Of a DNA stretch of 42,219 nt, positions 8,063 to 16,280 are shown piece after piece. The stretch's first letter is position 1. Each line of letters starts with the position of its first letter. The notes under the pieces were generated by a model. It was given only the letters and a program-made list of their open reading frames with translations, did not search any database and was not told the origin of the DNA. The position numbers and the translations under genes are program-made. Location of the stretch: assembly GCF_001541225.1 (NCBI RefSeq), contig NZ_LMTS01000076.1, positions 3,049 through 45,267 on the forward strand, in the 5' to 3' direction. This DNA comes from Variovorax sp. WDL1 (GTDB lineage Bacteria > Pseudomonadota > Gammaproteobacteria > Burkholderiales > Burkholderiaceae_C).

Positions 8063-8085
8063 GCACGGCTTTCAACTTTCGGAAA

Positions 8086-8107
8086 CGTTTATGTTAGCCC
8101 ATAAACG
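8086..8107. promoter_or_regulatory. Dyad upstream of the mobile mystery pair
   Basis: CGTTTAT (8086-8092) and ATAAACG (8101-8107) form a perfect 7-bp inverted repeat with an 8-base centre. It lies 24 bases upstream of the HTH gene start and overlaps the first of three direct repeats, so it is a good candidate operator for that protein. Confidence 0.5.
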
Positions 8108-8177
8108 AACAAGATTGGATGCTTTGTTGGCCCATAAGATAACGTCCTGTAAACTTTGTTGGCCTATACGCGAACAA
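8093..8177. repeat. Three ~20-bp direct repeats between mobile mystery A and the dehydratase
   Basis: Three related units occur on the plus strand: GTTAGCCCATAAACGAACAA (8093-8112), GTTGGCCCATAAGATAACGT (8126-8145) and GTTGGCCTATACGCGAACAA (8158-8177). The second and third are each preceded by CTTT. Starts are 33 and 32 bases apart, close to three helical turns, which would place bound proteins on one DNA face. They fill the space between the divergent genes and probably bind the XRE-type protein. The last unit ends 7 bases before the dehydratase start. Confidence 0.65.
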
Positions 8178-8184
8178 ATATCCC

Positions 8185-9156
8185 ATGCCAGACACTTTCA
8201 AGCTCCCCACGTATGACGATGTCGCCGCCGCTGCGCGGCGCATCGAAGGCCATGCCCATCGCACGCCGGTGCTGCGCTCGCGCACGGCCGACGAGGAACT
8301 GGGCGCGCAGCTCTTCTTCAAGTGCGAGAACCTGCAGCGCATGGGCGCCTTCAAGTTCCGCGGCGCCTTCAACGCGCTCGCGCAGTTCGACGAGCAGCAG
8401 CGGCGCGGCGGCGTGGTGGCCTTCTCCTCGGGCAACCATGCGCAGGCGATCGCGCTGGCGGCACGCATCCTCGGCATGCCCGCCACCATCGTGATGCCGC
8501 ACGACGCGCCGGCCGCGAAGGTGGCTGCCACCAAGGGCTATGGCGGGCAGGTGGTGATCTACGACCGCTACAAGGACGATCGCGAACAGATCGGGCGCGA
8601 CCTGGCGCAGAAGCACGGCATGACGCTGATCCCGCCCTACGACCACCCGGACGTGATGGCCGGCCAGGGCACGGCGGCGAAGGAGCTGTTCGAGGAAACC
8701 GGCCCGCTCGATGCGCTGTTCGTGCCGCTGGGCGGCGGCGGGCTGCTCTCCGGCTCGGCCCTGGCCACGCGGGCGCTCGCTCCGCAGTGCAAGCTGTACG
8801 GCGTGGAGCCCGAGGCGGGCAACGACGGGCAGCAGTCCTTTCGCAGCGGCAGCATCGTCCACATCGACACGCCCAGGACCATTGCCGACGGCGCGCAGAC
8901 GCAGCACCTGGGGCAGTACACCTTCGCCGTCATCCGGCGCGATGTCGACGACGTGCTGACGGCGAGCGACACACAACTGGTCGAGGCGATGCGCTTCTTC
9001 GCCACCCGCATGAAGCTGGTGGTCGAGCCCACCGGCTGCCTGGGCTTCGCGGCCGCACGCGAGATGAAGGCGCAGCTGCGCGGCCTGCGCGTGGGCGTGC
9101 TGATCAGCGGCGGCAACATCGACGTGGAGCGCCTGGGCGCATTGCTCGCGGGCTGA
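8185..9156 (+). CDS. Threonine/serine dehydratase-like PLP enzyme
   Basis: This 323-residue fold-type II PLP enzyme is expected to deaminate threonine or serine, or a hydroxyaspartate, to a 2-oxo acid. The PLP lysine is Lys57 in GAFKFRGA, the substrate loop is SSGNHAQ (81-87), and the phosphate-binding Gly-rich loop is GGGGLLSG (183-190). There is no C-terminal ACT regulatory domain, so it is the short catabolic form, similar to serine racemase and threo-3-hydroxyaspartate ammonia-lyase; sequence alone does not separate these. The start at 8185 fits the family N-terminus, but no Shine-Dalgarno sequence precedes it, because the repeat cluster runs almost to the ATG. It converges with the dimethylformamidase-like gene with only 3 bases between the stops. 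Confidence 0.88.
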   Translation: MPDTFKLPTYDDVAAAARRIEGHAHRTPVLRSRTADEELGAQLFFKCENLQRMGAFKFRGAFNALAQFDEQQRRGGVVAFSSGNHAQAIALAARILGMPATIVMPHDAPAAKVAATKGYGGQVVIYDRYKDDREQIGRDLAQKHGMTLIPPYDHPDVMAGQGTAAKELFEETGPLDALFVPLGGGGLLSGSALATRALAPQCKLYGVEPEAGNDGQQSFRSGSIVHIDTPRTIADGAQTQHLGQYTFAVIRRDVDDVLTASDTQLVEAMRFFATRMKLVVEPTGCLGFAAAREMKAQLRGLRVGVLISGGNIDVERLGALLAG

Positions 9157-9159
9157 GGT

Positions 9160-11445
9160 TCACTCCCTGGGCTGCACGCCGAAGCGGTACAGCACATTGC
9201 GCAGCAGGCGGCCGAACACCGGGTCGCTGCCCAGCACCCAGGCCGCGCCCACCGCGCCCGCGTGGAACACACGGCCGCCCTGGGGGCGCTCCCAGTAGAT
9301 CATCTCGGCCGACAGGCCGTCGATGGACTCGGTGAGGTTCGAGAAGCAGTCGAGGTAGGCGTCGAGCCGGCCGGGCACGCGGCGGATGCCGTGGGCGATG
9401 ACCTCGATGCCCTGCTGAGACACGGGCAGCACTGCGCCCGGCGGCACCTGCTTCGTCATGCGCGCCAGGGTGGCGATGGTGAGATCCCATTCGTGGCCGA
9501 TCGCGCGCGGCAGACCCCCGCCCGGCGCATGGCCGAAGGTCTGGCCTTCGGCCAGTCCCAGCGGGTGGGGTTCGTTGAACAGGGCATGCCGCGGCTGCGT
9601 CACGTGGTAGACGCCGAAGTCCTCGCCGTCCGCAAAGGCCCAGCCCGCGGTCTCCAGGCCGATGATGTCCGCGGCCGCGCGGCCCGAGGCCTTGAGGCGG
9701 CCGCCGCGCGCCCAGTCCTGGCTGTGGTACTGCTCGCCGAAAGGGCCGGCGGGCGGGCCCACGGGCGGCACGGTCTCGTCATGGCCGGGGCCGTTGACCT
9801 TGCGCTGCTCCATGACCGTCATGTCCTCGTCGTAGCTCACGCGCAGGTACATGGTGTTGCCCGAGAGCACGATCGCGCTGCCGCCGCGGCGCAGGTAGTC
9901 GTCCAGGCCATCCACGGCGGGGGTCGACCAGTACTCGCTGTGGCCGTTGACGATGACGCTGCGGTAGCGCGAGAGCAGCGATGGGTCGCGATGCAGGTCG
10001 ATGTCGCCGAGCACATCGAAGTCGTAGCCCTCGCGCTCCAGCCACACATGGAGGCGGCGCTCGAGGCGTGCCCACTGGCTGAAGCCGCTGCCTTCGGGGT
10101 CGTACAGCGCATTGGGGCTCGCGTTGGGCCACGGCATGCGCAGGCCGACCTGGTAGCAGGGCTGGCCGGCGCGGTGGTAGGTGTAGCTGCAATAGGCGGG
10201 GGCCTGCGGGTGGCAGTTCTCCAGGCCCATCGAGCGGCGCGGCCACACGGGATCGTCCACCACGTTCTTTGCGAAAGGCGTGCTCGCATAGGCCAGCCAA
10301 CTGCTGACGGCGCACAGCACGAGGACCGGCGCGGGCGCCGCATGGGCGGGCTTGCGGACGATGAAGCTGATGTCGTAGTCGGCGTCGCGGCCATCGAGCT
10401 CGAAGCGAAGCCGGGCGACGTAGAGGCCGGGCCGTGCGTCCTGCGGGATGCGGAACTCGTGCGTGGCCTCCCAGCGGCAGTCGTAGAGGTCGTCGCTCGC
10501 CAGCCGCAGGCCATGGCCGCGTGTCGGATCGCTGAAAGGGTCGTACGCGGATTCGGCGTCTTCGCAGGTGCCGACCCTGGCCGGGTCGAAGGCCGGGCCG
10601 ACGATCATCCAGGTGGCGTGGTTGACGATGCGGCCGGTGCGCTGGTGGCCGCTCGCGTCGGCTACCTGTGCGCCGCGCTCCTCGCGCAGCGGCCAGCAGG
10701 CCAGCACCGAGCGGCCGGTGGGGGCGACCAGGCCGCGTGCCGCGAAGCGCTGCGCGATCTCCTGCGCTTCGAGCGCTCGGTCGTAGACCACCGGCATCAG
10801 CAGGTCGGCGTCGAGGAAAAGGTCGGCCAGGCCATCGATGGCGCCGGCGCCGAGGCGCAGCGGCGCGGGGCCGGGCCGCACCTCCTGCGCGGCCTCCCAT
10901 TGCCCGGCCTGCACGCCATCGATCCACAACGCGGCGACCCGGCCGTTCCAAGTGGCGGCCACGTGTTGCCAGCACCGTGCGGCCAGCCGGCCTCGGGCCT
11001 GCAGCGCATCGGCGCGGAAGGCGCCGCCATCGCCCAGGTGGAAGCCCAGCGCCCCGCCCTCCTCGATGAAGAGGCCCCAGCCGCAATGGGCCGGAAAGTC
11101 GTACTGGCCGATGAGGCCTTGCCGCACGTCGATGCGCCACGGCTTGACCCAGCATTCGACCGTCAGGCTGCGCAAGGGCAGTGCGGCGGGCAAGCCCTTG
11201 TCGACATGCACATAGGAACCCGGATGAATGGGCTGCACCCGCGCCGCCGAAGGCGCGAAGCGGTGCAGCACCACGTCGTCGCTGCGCCCTTCCACATCGC
11301 TGCCCAGCCTGCAGACCGAGAGCCGGCAGGCCCGGTCGCTGCTGACGTGGAAGCGCAGCAGCTCCCCGGCCGCCACGCTCTTCTGGTCGGCATAGCCGTG
11401 GACGCCGGGAAGCTGAAGAGGCTTGTGCGGGGGGATGCTGCTCAT
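9160..11445 (-). CDS. N,N-dimethylformamidase large-subunit-like protein
   Basis: This 761-residue protein resembles the large (beta) subunit of N,N-dimethylformamidase, an iron enzyme that splits dimethylformamide into dimethylamine and formate. A LamG/concanavalin-like beta-sandwich occupies about residues 90-235 (SLTVECWVKPW, HVAATWNG, LWIDGVQAG). The catalytic half includes FIVRKP, SYTYHRAGQPCYQVGLRMPWPN and the GHSEYWS motif (501-507). Family members bind iron through two Tyr and one Glu; the Tyr-rich stretch around 418-431 and Glu504 are candidates here. No small alpha subunit is encoded next to it, so the natural substrate may differ. The start at 11445 overlaps the upstream stop as ATGA, placing it last in a three-gene operon. 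Confidence 0.82.
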   Translation of the reverse strand: MSSIPPHKPLQLPGVHGYADQKSVAAGELLRFHVSSDRACRLSVCRLGSDVEGRSDDVVLHRFAPSAARVQPIHPGSYVHVDKGLPAALPLRSLTVECWVKPWRIDVRQGLIGQYDFPAHCGWGLFIEEGGALGFHLGDGGAFRADALQARGRLAARCWQHVAATWNGRVAALWIDGVQAGQWEAAQEVRPGPAPLRLGAGAIDGLADLFLDADLLMPVVYDRALEAQEIAQRFAARGLVAPTGRSVLACWPLREERGAQVADASGHQRTGRIVNHATWMIVGPAFDPARVGTCEDAESAYDPFSDPTRGHGLRLASDDLYDCRWEATHEFRIPQDARPGLYVARLRFELDGRDADYDISFIVRKPAHAAPAPVLVLCAVSSWLAYASTPFAKNVVDDPVWPRRSMGLENCHPQAPAYCSYTYHRAGQPCYQVGLRMPWPNASPNALYDPEGSGFSQWARLERRLHVWLEREGYDFDVLGDIDLHRDPSLLSRYRSVIVNGHSEYWSTPAVDGLDDYLRRGGSAIVLSGNTMYLRVSYDEDMTVMEQRKVNGPGHDETVPPVGPPAGPFGEQYHSQDWARGGRLKASGRAAADIIGLETAGWAFADGEDFGVYHVTQPRHALFNEPHPLGLAEGQTFGHAPGGGLPRAIGHEWDLTIATLARMTKQVPPGAVLPVSQQGIEVIAHGIRRVPGRLDAYLDCFSNLTESIDGLSAEMIYWERPQGGRVFHAGAVGAAWVLGSDPVFGRLLRNVLYRFGVQPRE

Positions 11446-12416
11446 TCGGAGGTGAAGCCCGAGGCCTTGACCACAGGGCCCCAGCGCTTGAGGTCGTCTT
11501 CGATGAGCCGGCTCAGCTCGTCCCCGCTGCTCGGGTGCGGATCGCTGCTGAGCTTGAGCAGGCGCTCCTGCACCTCCTTGTTGGCCAGCGCCTTGCCCAG
11601 CGCCGCGTGCAGCTGGTCGACGATGGGCTTGGGCGTTCCAGCCGGCACGAACAGGCCGGTCCATTCGAGGTTGTCGAAATGCGGCTGGCCGAGCTCCTTC
11701 AACGTGGGTACGTCGGGCAGCAGCGCGGCGCGCTTCGCGCCGTTGACCGCCAGCACCTTCAGCTTGCCGCTCTGCTGATGGGCCACCAGGTCGGCGATGG
11801 GTGTGATGCCGGCAGCGATCTGGTCGCCCAGCAGGTCCTGCACCAGCGGTGCCGCGCCGCGGTACGGCGCTGCGACCAGGCTGACCTTGGCTTCGGTGCC
11901 GAGCCGATAGCCCATGAACTGCGCGACGCTGCCGGGCGCGGGAACACCGTAGCTGGCCTTTTGCGGGTCGGCGCGCGCGATGTCGAGCCACTGCTTCACG
12001 TCCTTGGCCGGCAGCGCGGCGGGCACGGCAATGCCTTCGTAGAAGCTGGCGACGCGGCCGACGGCCTTGAAGTCCTTCACCGGGTCGTAGCGCACCGACT
12101 TCGAGGTCAGGGGCAGCATCACCATCATGTGCATGTTGGCCAGCAGCACGGTGAGGCCGTCGGGTGCGGCGTTGCGCACGTAGTCGGCTGCGATCTGGCC
12201 GCCGGCGCCGGTGCGGTTGTCGACCACCACGGTGGTGCCGAGCTCGGCCGCGAGCTTGTCGGACAGGGTGCGCGCCTGCACATCGGCCGAGCCGCCGGCC
12301 GGGTAGCCGACGATCAGCTTGACGGGACCCTTGTTGGCGGCAATCTGCGCGGGCGCGGCAGCGGCGAAGGCGAGGCTGGCGCAGGCCAGCGCGGTCTGCA
12401 GGAGACGATGGATCAT
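11442..12416 (-). CDS. Bug-family (TctC-like) periplasmic binding protein
   Basis: This 324-residue secreted solute-binding protein belongs to the large Bug family, expanded in Burkholderiales; members bind carboxylates or amides for tripartite tricarboxylate-type uptake. It has a signal peptide (MIHRLLQTALACASLAFAAAAPAQ). The mature protein carries the family landmarks KLIVGYPAGGSADVQAR, VVDNRTGAGGQIAADYV, the central GITPIADLVAHQQSGKLKVLAVNGAKR, and LPDVPTLKELG. No tctA or tctB membrane genes are adjacent, which is normal for orphan Bug proteins. It sits between the aminotransferase and the dimethylformamidase-like gene, so its ligand is probably a substrate of that pathway. Confidence 0.93.
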   Translation of the reverse strand: MIHRLLQTALACASLAFAAAAPAQIAANKGPVKLIVGYPAGGSADVQARTLSDKLAAELGTTVVVDNRTGAGGQIAADYVRNAAPDGLTVLLANMHMMVMLPLTSKSVRYDPVKDFKAVGRVASFYEGIAVPAALPAKDVKQWLDIARADPQKASYGVPAPGSVAQFMGYRLGTEAKVSLVAAPYRGAAPLVQDLLGDQIAAGITPIADLVAHQQSGKLKVLAVNGAKRAALLPDVPTLKELGQPHFDNLEWTGLFVPAGTPKPIVDQLHAALGKALANKEVQERLLKLSSDPHPSSGDELSRLIEDDLKRWGPVVKASGFTSE

Positions 12417-12444
12417 GGTGAGCCTTTGAAAGGATGAGAAAAGG

Positions 12445-13845
12445 TCAGGCCGCGAGGCCCTTGCGCGCGATCTCGTCGGCGAGGTCCGCGAGCGATGTCT
12501 CGAGCAGATCGGCCAGGATGTCGATCTCGGCCTCGCTGATGGTGAGTGGCGGCGTGATCATCTGGAAGTCGCCGAAGGCGCCGAGGTTGGCGCGCCGGTT
12601 GTAGAGCGCGATGCCGTGCTTCAGCCCATGTTCGGTCAGCCGCGCCGGCGCGTTGAAGGCCGTGGGCAGCTGGCGCCGCGTGGACTTGTCGGCCACGATC
12701 TCGATCGCCGTCAGCAGGCCCTTGCCGCGCACGTCGCCGACGATGGGGGACCGTGCCGCGATCTCGCGCAGCCGCGCCATCAGCAGCTCGCCCCGCTCGT
12801 GCGCCCGCGTGACGAGGTCCTGGCGGATCACCTCGTCGACCACCGCATGCGCGACCGCGCATGAGAGTGGATTGGTGAAGTAGGTGTGGCCATGCACGAA
12901 GCCGCCGCTGCCGGCCACCGCGTCGACGATGCGGTCGGGCGCCAGCAGGCAGCCCAGTGGGGTGTAGCCCGCGGCCAGGCCCTTGGCGAGGGTGACCAGG
13001 TCGGGCCGGGCGGCGGGCCAGTGGTGGGCGGCGAGGAAGGCGCCTGTGCGGCCGGCGCCGCTCATGATCTCGTCGTAGATGACGAGCACGCCATGGCGGT
13101 CGCAGATCTGCCGCACGCGCTCGAAGTACGCAGCCGAGGACACCACGGCGCCGGTCGAGAGGCCGCCGATGGGTTCGAGGATGAAAGCGAGCACGGTCTC
13201 GGGGCCTTCGCGCAGGATGGCCTGCTCGAGCGCGTCGGCGCAGGCCATCTCGTGGGAGGCCGCCGTGTACCCCTCCGGCACGCGGTAGGACAGCGGCGCC
13301 GGCACCTTGGGCATCGACCGGATCATCGGCCCGTACAGCTTCAGCGTGTTGGCATCGCCGGTGACCGCGAGCGCACCGAGCGTGGAGCCGTGGTAGCTGG
13401 GGTCGCGCGAGATCACCTTGCTGCGGCTGCCCTGCCCCGTGACCACCGCGTACTGCCGCGCCAGCTTGATGGCCGATTCGTTGGCCTCCGAGCCGCCAGA
13501 GACGAAGAAGGCGCGGTCGAAGCCCTCGCCCGCCAGCGCGCAGACGCGATCGGCCAGCGCGATGTTGTGCTCGCTCTCGAAGAAGCGCGGATAGGCGAAG
13601 CTGACCTTGGAGGCCTGCTCGGTCATCGCGGCGAGCACGCGCGGGTTGCCGTGGCCGATGTTGGCCACGACCGCGCCAGCGGTGGCGTCGAGGTAGCGCC
13701 GGCCGTCCGCGTCCCACAGGAAGACGCCCTCGCCGCGCGCGATGCGCGGCGGGCGCGGCGCGCCCTTGGGTGCGTAGAAGCCGAGGACGGTGCCGCCCTG
13801 GGGCGTGTCGCCGACGGTGCGGGCGATGGAGGCCGGGTTGTTCAT
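12445..13845 (-). CDS. Class III PLP-dependent aminotransferase
   Basis: This 466-residue class III aminotransferase (omega-amino acid, ornithine or glutamate-semialdehyde type) is expected to use an amino acid or amine as donor and an oxo acid as acceptor. The PLP site is complete: FFVSGGSEANESAIKLAR binds phosphate, Asp258 in VIYDEIMSGAGRTG contacts the pyridine nitrogen, and Lys288 in LVTLAKGLAAGYTPLG forms the Schiff base. It is the first gene of the operon that continues, after a 28-base gap, with the Bug protein and the amidase-like gene. It is divergent from the LysR gene at 13912 across a 66-base region with repeated ATACG half-sites. The substrate cannot be deduced. Confidence 0.9.
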   Translation of the reverse strand: MNNPASIARTVGDTPQGGTVLGFYAPKGAPRPPRIARGEGVFLWDADGRRYLDATAGAVVANIGHGNPRVLAAMTEQASKVSFAYPRFFESEHNIALADRVCALAGEGFDRAFFVSGGSEANESAIKLARQYAVVTGQGSRSKVISRDPSYHGSTLGALAVTGDANTLKLYGPMIRSMPKVPAPLSYRVPEGYTAASHEMACADALEQAILREGPETVLAFILEPIGGLSTGAVVSSAAYFERVRQICDRHGVLVIYDEIMSGAGRTGAFLAAHHWPAARPDLVTLAKGLAAGYTPLGCLLAPDRIVDAVAGSGGFVHGHTYFTNPLSCAVAHAVVDEVIRQDLVTRAHERGELLMARLREIAARSPIVGDVRGKGLLTAIEIVADKSTRRQLPTAFNAPARLTEHGLKHGIALYNRRANLGAFGDFQMITPPLTISEAEIDILADLLETSLADLADEIARKGLAA

Positions 13846-13853
13846 GCCGCGGA

Positions 13854-13910
13854 CGATACGAACAGAGCGCCCCGGTGGGTAGACGTATCGAGCGATGAAG
13901 TGCTATACGT
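13854..13910. promoter_or_regulatory. Candidate LysR operator array in the divergent promoter region
   Basis: Three copies of an ATACG-type half-site alternate in orientation: CGATACG (13854-13860), CGTATCG (13884-13890) and ATACGT (13905-13910). The first two form a 7-bp inverted repeat. ACGTAT (13883-13888) also pairs with ATACGT at 13905-13910. The array fills the gap between the aminotransferase and LysR genes, the usual place for LysR regulator sites. Confidence 0.5.
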
Positions 13911-13911
13911 C

Positions 13912-14832
13912 ATGCGCATGAAGTACACCCACGACCGCCTGGATCTGCTTGCGACCTTCATCCGCATCGGCGAGAGCGGATCGCTCAGCAAGGCAGCGCG
14001 GCTGCTGGACACCACGCAGCCGACGGTGAGCCGGCGCCTGCTGGAGCTGGAGCGGCTGCTGGGCTGCAAGCTGGCGCTGCGCACGACCGCAAGCTTCTCG
14101 CTGACCGACGAAGGCCGCTCGCTGCTGGCAGAGGCGCATGACCTGACCGATCGATGGTCGGGCCTGTCGCACCGGCTGTCGGGCGGCCAGAGCCGGCCCG
14201 AGGGCACCTTGCGCGTGATCGGTCCCTCGGGCTACGGCACCGGCTTCCTGACGGACGCGGTGACGGACCTGCGCGCCGCGCATCCGGGCCTGCGCATCGA
14301 GCTGACGCTGACCGATCGCGTGGTCGACCTCGCGGCCTCGGGCGCGGAGTGCTGGGTCTGTGTGGGCGAGGTGCGCGACCCAGGCCTGGTCAGCCGGCAC
14401 CTGGGCGCCATGGAGCGCGTGCTGATCGCCACGCCGGCCCTGCTCAAGCGCACCGGCCCGGTCACGCTGGCGCGGCTGCCCTCGCTGCCCTGCGTGGGCC
14501 TGGTGCCTTACGTGGAGGGCAGCGTGCGGCTGCTCGACCGGTCGGGCCGCTCGCGCATGGTGCGGCTGGACACGCCGATCAAGACCGACAGCCTGCTGTC
14601 GAGCTACCGCGCCATCCTCAACGGCGCCGGCATCGGCGCCGCTGCGCCGTGGATGTGCCATGCGGACATCCAGGCCGGCCGGCTCAAGCGGGTGCTGCCG
14701 CGCTGGTGGCTGGAGCCGATCGGCATCCACGTAGCGCTGCCGCCGGGGCTGTACCGGCCAGCGCGGGTGACGGCCTTCATCGAGGCATTGAAGCAGCGCA
14801 TGCATGCACTGCCGGGATTCAGGCCCGCGTGA
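13912..14832 (+). CDS. LysR-family transcriptional regulator
   Basis: This LysR-type regulator of 306 residues starts at ATG 13912 (304 if ATG 13918 is used). The N-terminal winged helix-turn-helix covers about residues 5-65 (FIRIGESGSLSKAARLLDTTQPTVSRRLLELERLLG). The rest is the co-inducer-binding domain, with LRVIGPSGYGTGFLTDAV starting its first lobe. It is divergent from the aminotransferase-Bug-dimethylformamidase-like operon and probably controls it, as is usual for this arrangement. An alternating set of ATACG half-sites between the two starts supports that. The inducer is unknown. Confidence 0.92.
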   Translation: MRMKYTHDRLDLLATFIRIGESGSLSKAARLLDTTQPTVSRRLLELERLLGCKLALRTTASFSLTDEGRSLLAEAHDLTDRWSGLSHRLSGGQSRPEGTLRVIGPSGYGTGFLTDAVTDLRAAHPGLRIELTLTDRVVDLAASGAECWVCVGEVRDPGLVSRHLGAMERVLIATPALLKRTGPVTLARLPSLPCVGLVPYVEGSVRLLDRSGRSRMVRLDTPIKTDSLLSSYRAILNGAGIGAAAPWMCHADIQAGRLKRVLPRWWLEPIGIHVALPPGLYRPARVTAFIEALKQRMHALPGFRPA

Positions 14833-14850
14833 TGACGAAGGAGCGCCCGC

Positions 14851-16170
14851 TCAACGTGCCCTGGACGGCGCGGGCGGCTGCGGCTTCTTCTTCTCGTCCT
14901 CGCCGCCGAACAGCTTTTCCACCTGCTGCCCGATGCGAGCGCCAATGGCGGTACCCACGCCCGGCAGCACGGCCGTGCCCACCGCGGCCCCGGCCAGCGC
15001 GCCGCCGGTCATCGAGAGCTGAGGGTCGTCGAGCGTGCCGTCCAGCTTGAGCGGGACGCCGACCACCCCATCGACCAGGTCGATCGCCATTTCGCCATTC
15101 AGACGGCGATTGAGCACGCTTGCGCTGCCGCTGGCGTTGAGCACGCCGGAGCGCGCCTGCAGGCCGGTGTAGCGCAGCAGGACGCCGTCCTCGGTGTTCT
15201 GCGTCTCGACGGTCCCGGTGAGCTCGTCGAGCACCGTCTGGCCGCCGCGCGCGGCGCCGGGCGCGCCGACCACCTTCGACAGGTCGAAGCCCTTGACAGT
15301 CGCGGGCCGCATGGCGAAGCGGGTGCGGGTATTCAGGTGGCGGATCAGTTCGCCGACGTCATCGCCCTCGCTGCGCACTTCGGTGCGGCCATCGAAGCGG
15401 CCCTCGACCGCCTGGTTGCGCCGGAAGGCGCTCACCAGCTCGCCCACGTCCACGCCCCGGGGCTCCAGCTGGGCGCTGAGGCGCAGGGGGCCCTTGTCCG
15501 GCGCCTGCAGCTCGGCCTGGCCGTTCCAGGTGCCGCCGCCGGCATCGATCTCGACGCGCCAGCGGTCTTCCCCGCCCTCGCGCGCGAGACGCAGCCGGGT
15601 GGTGGGCGAAACGCCGGGGCGCAGCACTTCCGCCTCGCGCGGGCGCCAGCCGGGGTCGAAGCGCAGCTCGGCGTCATATGCGAGGGCGATGTCGCGGCGG
15701 TTGATCCATGTGATGTCGCGCAGCTGCAGCCGCTCGATCGGGATCTCGGCCGGCGTCCAGGCGCCGGCCAGCACGCCGGAGACCTCGTCCTTTTTCCAGC
15801 GCCCGCGGAAGGCGCGCACCGAGGCCCGCGGGAGCACGGCGCCTTCGACTTCGACGGCCTCGATGGCGATGGTGCGGCGCCACAGCGCATCGAGCCGCGG
15901 CCGAAGGACGACATGGCGCACGGTGATCGGCCGCGGCTGCTCGGTCGCGAGGTCGCGCAGCACCACCACCGGCTCCGGGCGCAGCGACCAGCTCGCGCCG
16001 CCAACGCGCAGGCCGATGCCGCTCGCGCGCTCGAAACTGTCGCTGATGTGGGCCGCGAGTTCCTCGTCGCTCGGCAGCAGCCGCAAGGCGAACCATGCCC
16101 CGCCGCCCAGCAGCAGGAGCAGCACGATCACCGAGCCGATGACCCATCGCCGGGCACGCGTCAGCTTCAT
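14851..16170 (-). CDS. AsmA-like membrane-anchored protein
   Basis: This 439-residue protein has one N-terminal membrane anchor (WVIGSVIVLLLLLGGGAWFAL, about residues 9-29) and a long beta-rich periplasmic part. The pattern of short repeats such as LNASGSASVLNRRLNGEMAIDL and LKLDGTLDDPQLSMTGG is characteristic of the AsmA/DUF748 group, whose larger members are linked to lipid transport or outer-membrane assembly. This is a short member. A Gly/Ala-rich hydrophobic stretch (GALAGAAVGTAVLPGVGTAIGA) near the C-terminus is followed by a charged KK/Pro-rich tail. It converges with the LysR gene (18-base gap). The role is inferred only from the family. Confidence 0.8.
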   Translation of the reverse strand: MKLTRARRWVIGSVIVLLLLLGGGAWFALRLLPSDEELAAHISDSFERASGIGLRVGGASWSLRPEPVVVLRDLATEQPRPITVRHVVLRPRLDALWRRTIAIEAVEVEGAVLPRASVRAFRGRWKKDEVSGVLAGAWTPAEIPIERLQLRDITWINRRDIALAYDAELRFDPGWRPREAEVLRPGVSPTTRLRLAREGGEDRWRVEIDAGGGTWNGQAELQAPDKGPLRLSAQLEPRGVDVGELVSAFRRNQAVEGRFDGRTEVRSEGDDVGELIRHLNTRTRFAMRPATVKGFDLSKVVGAPGAARGGQTVLDELTGTVETQNTEDGVLLRYTGLQARSGVLNASGSASVLNRRLNGEMAIDLVDGVVGVPLKLDGTLDDPQLSMTGGALAGAAVGTAVLPGVGTAIGARIGQQVEKLFGGEDEKKKPQPPAPSRAR

Positions 16171-16280
16171 GGCACGAGCTTAGATCCATGGCCCGGCGTG
16201 CGCATCGGCGGCGGGCTCGTGGCCGTGTCAGGGCCAGTCGCTATAGTTTTGGCCGAACCCAACCGAACCGGAGAAAGCGA

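Noticed and set aside
6155..8185. Terminal repeats or a target duplication bounding the mobile mystery block
   Set aside because: No convincing matching sequences were found at the two edges by eye, so no element boundaries are claimed.
9262..11778. An 838-codon open frame on the plus strand opposite the dimethylformamidase-like and Bug genes
   Set aside because: It reads as low-complexity Ala/Arg/Gly/His protein and lies entirely antisense to two convincing genes; it is a product of high GC in the third codon position.
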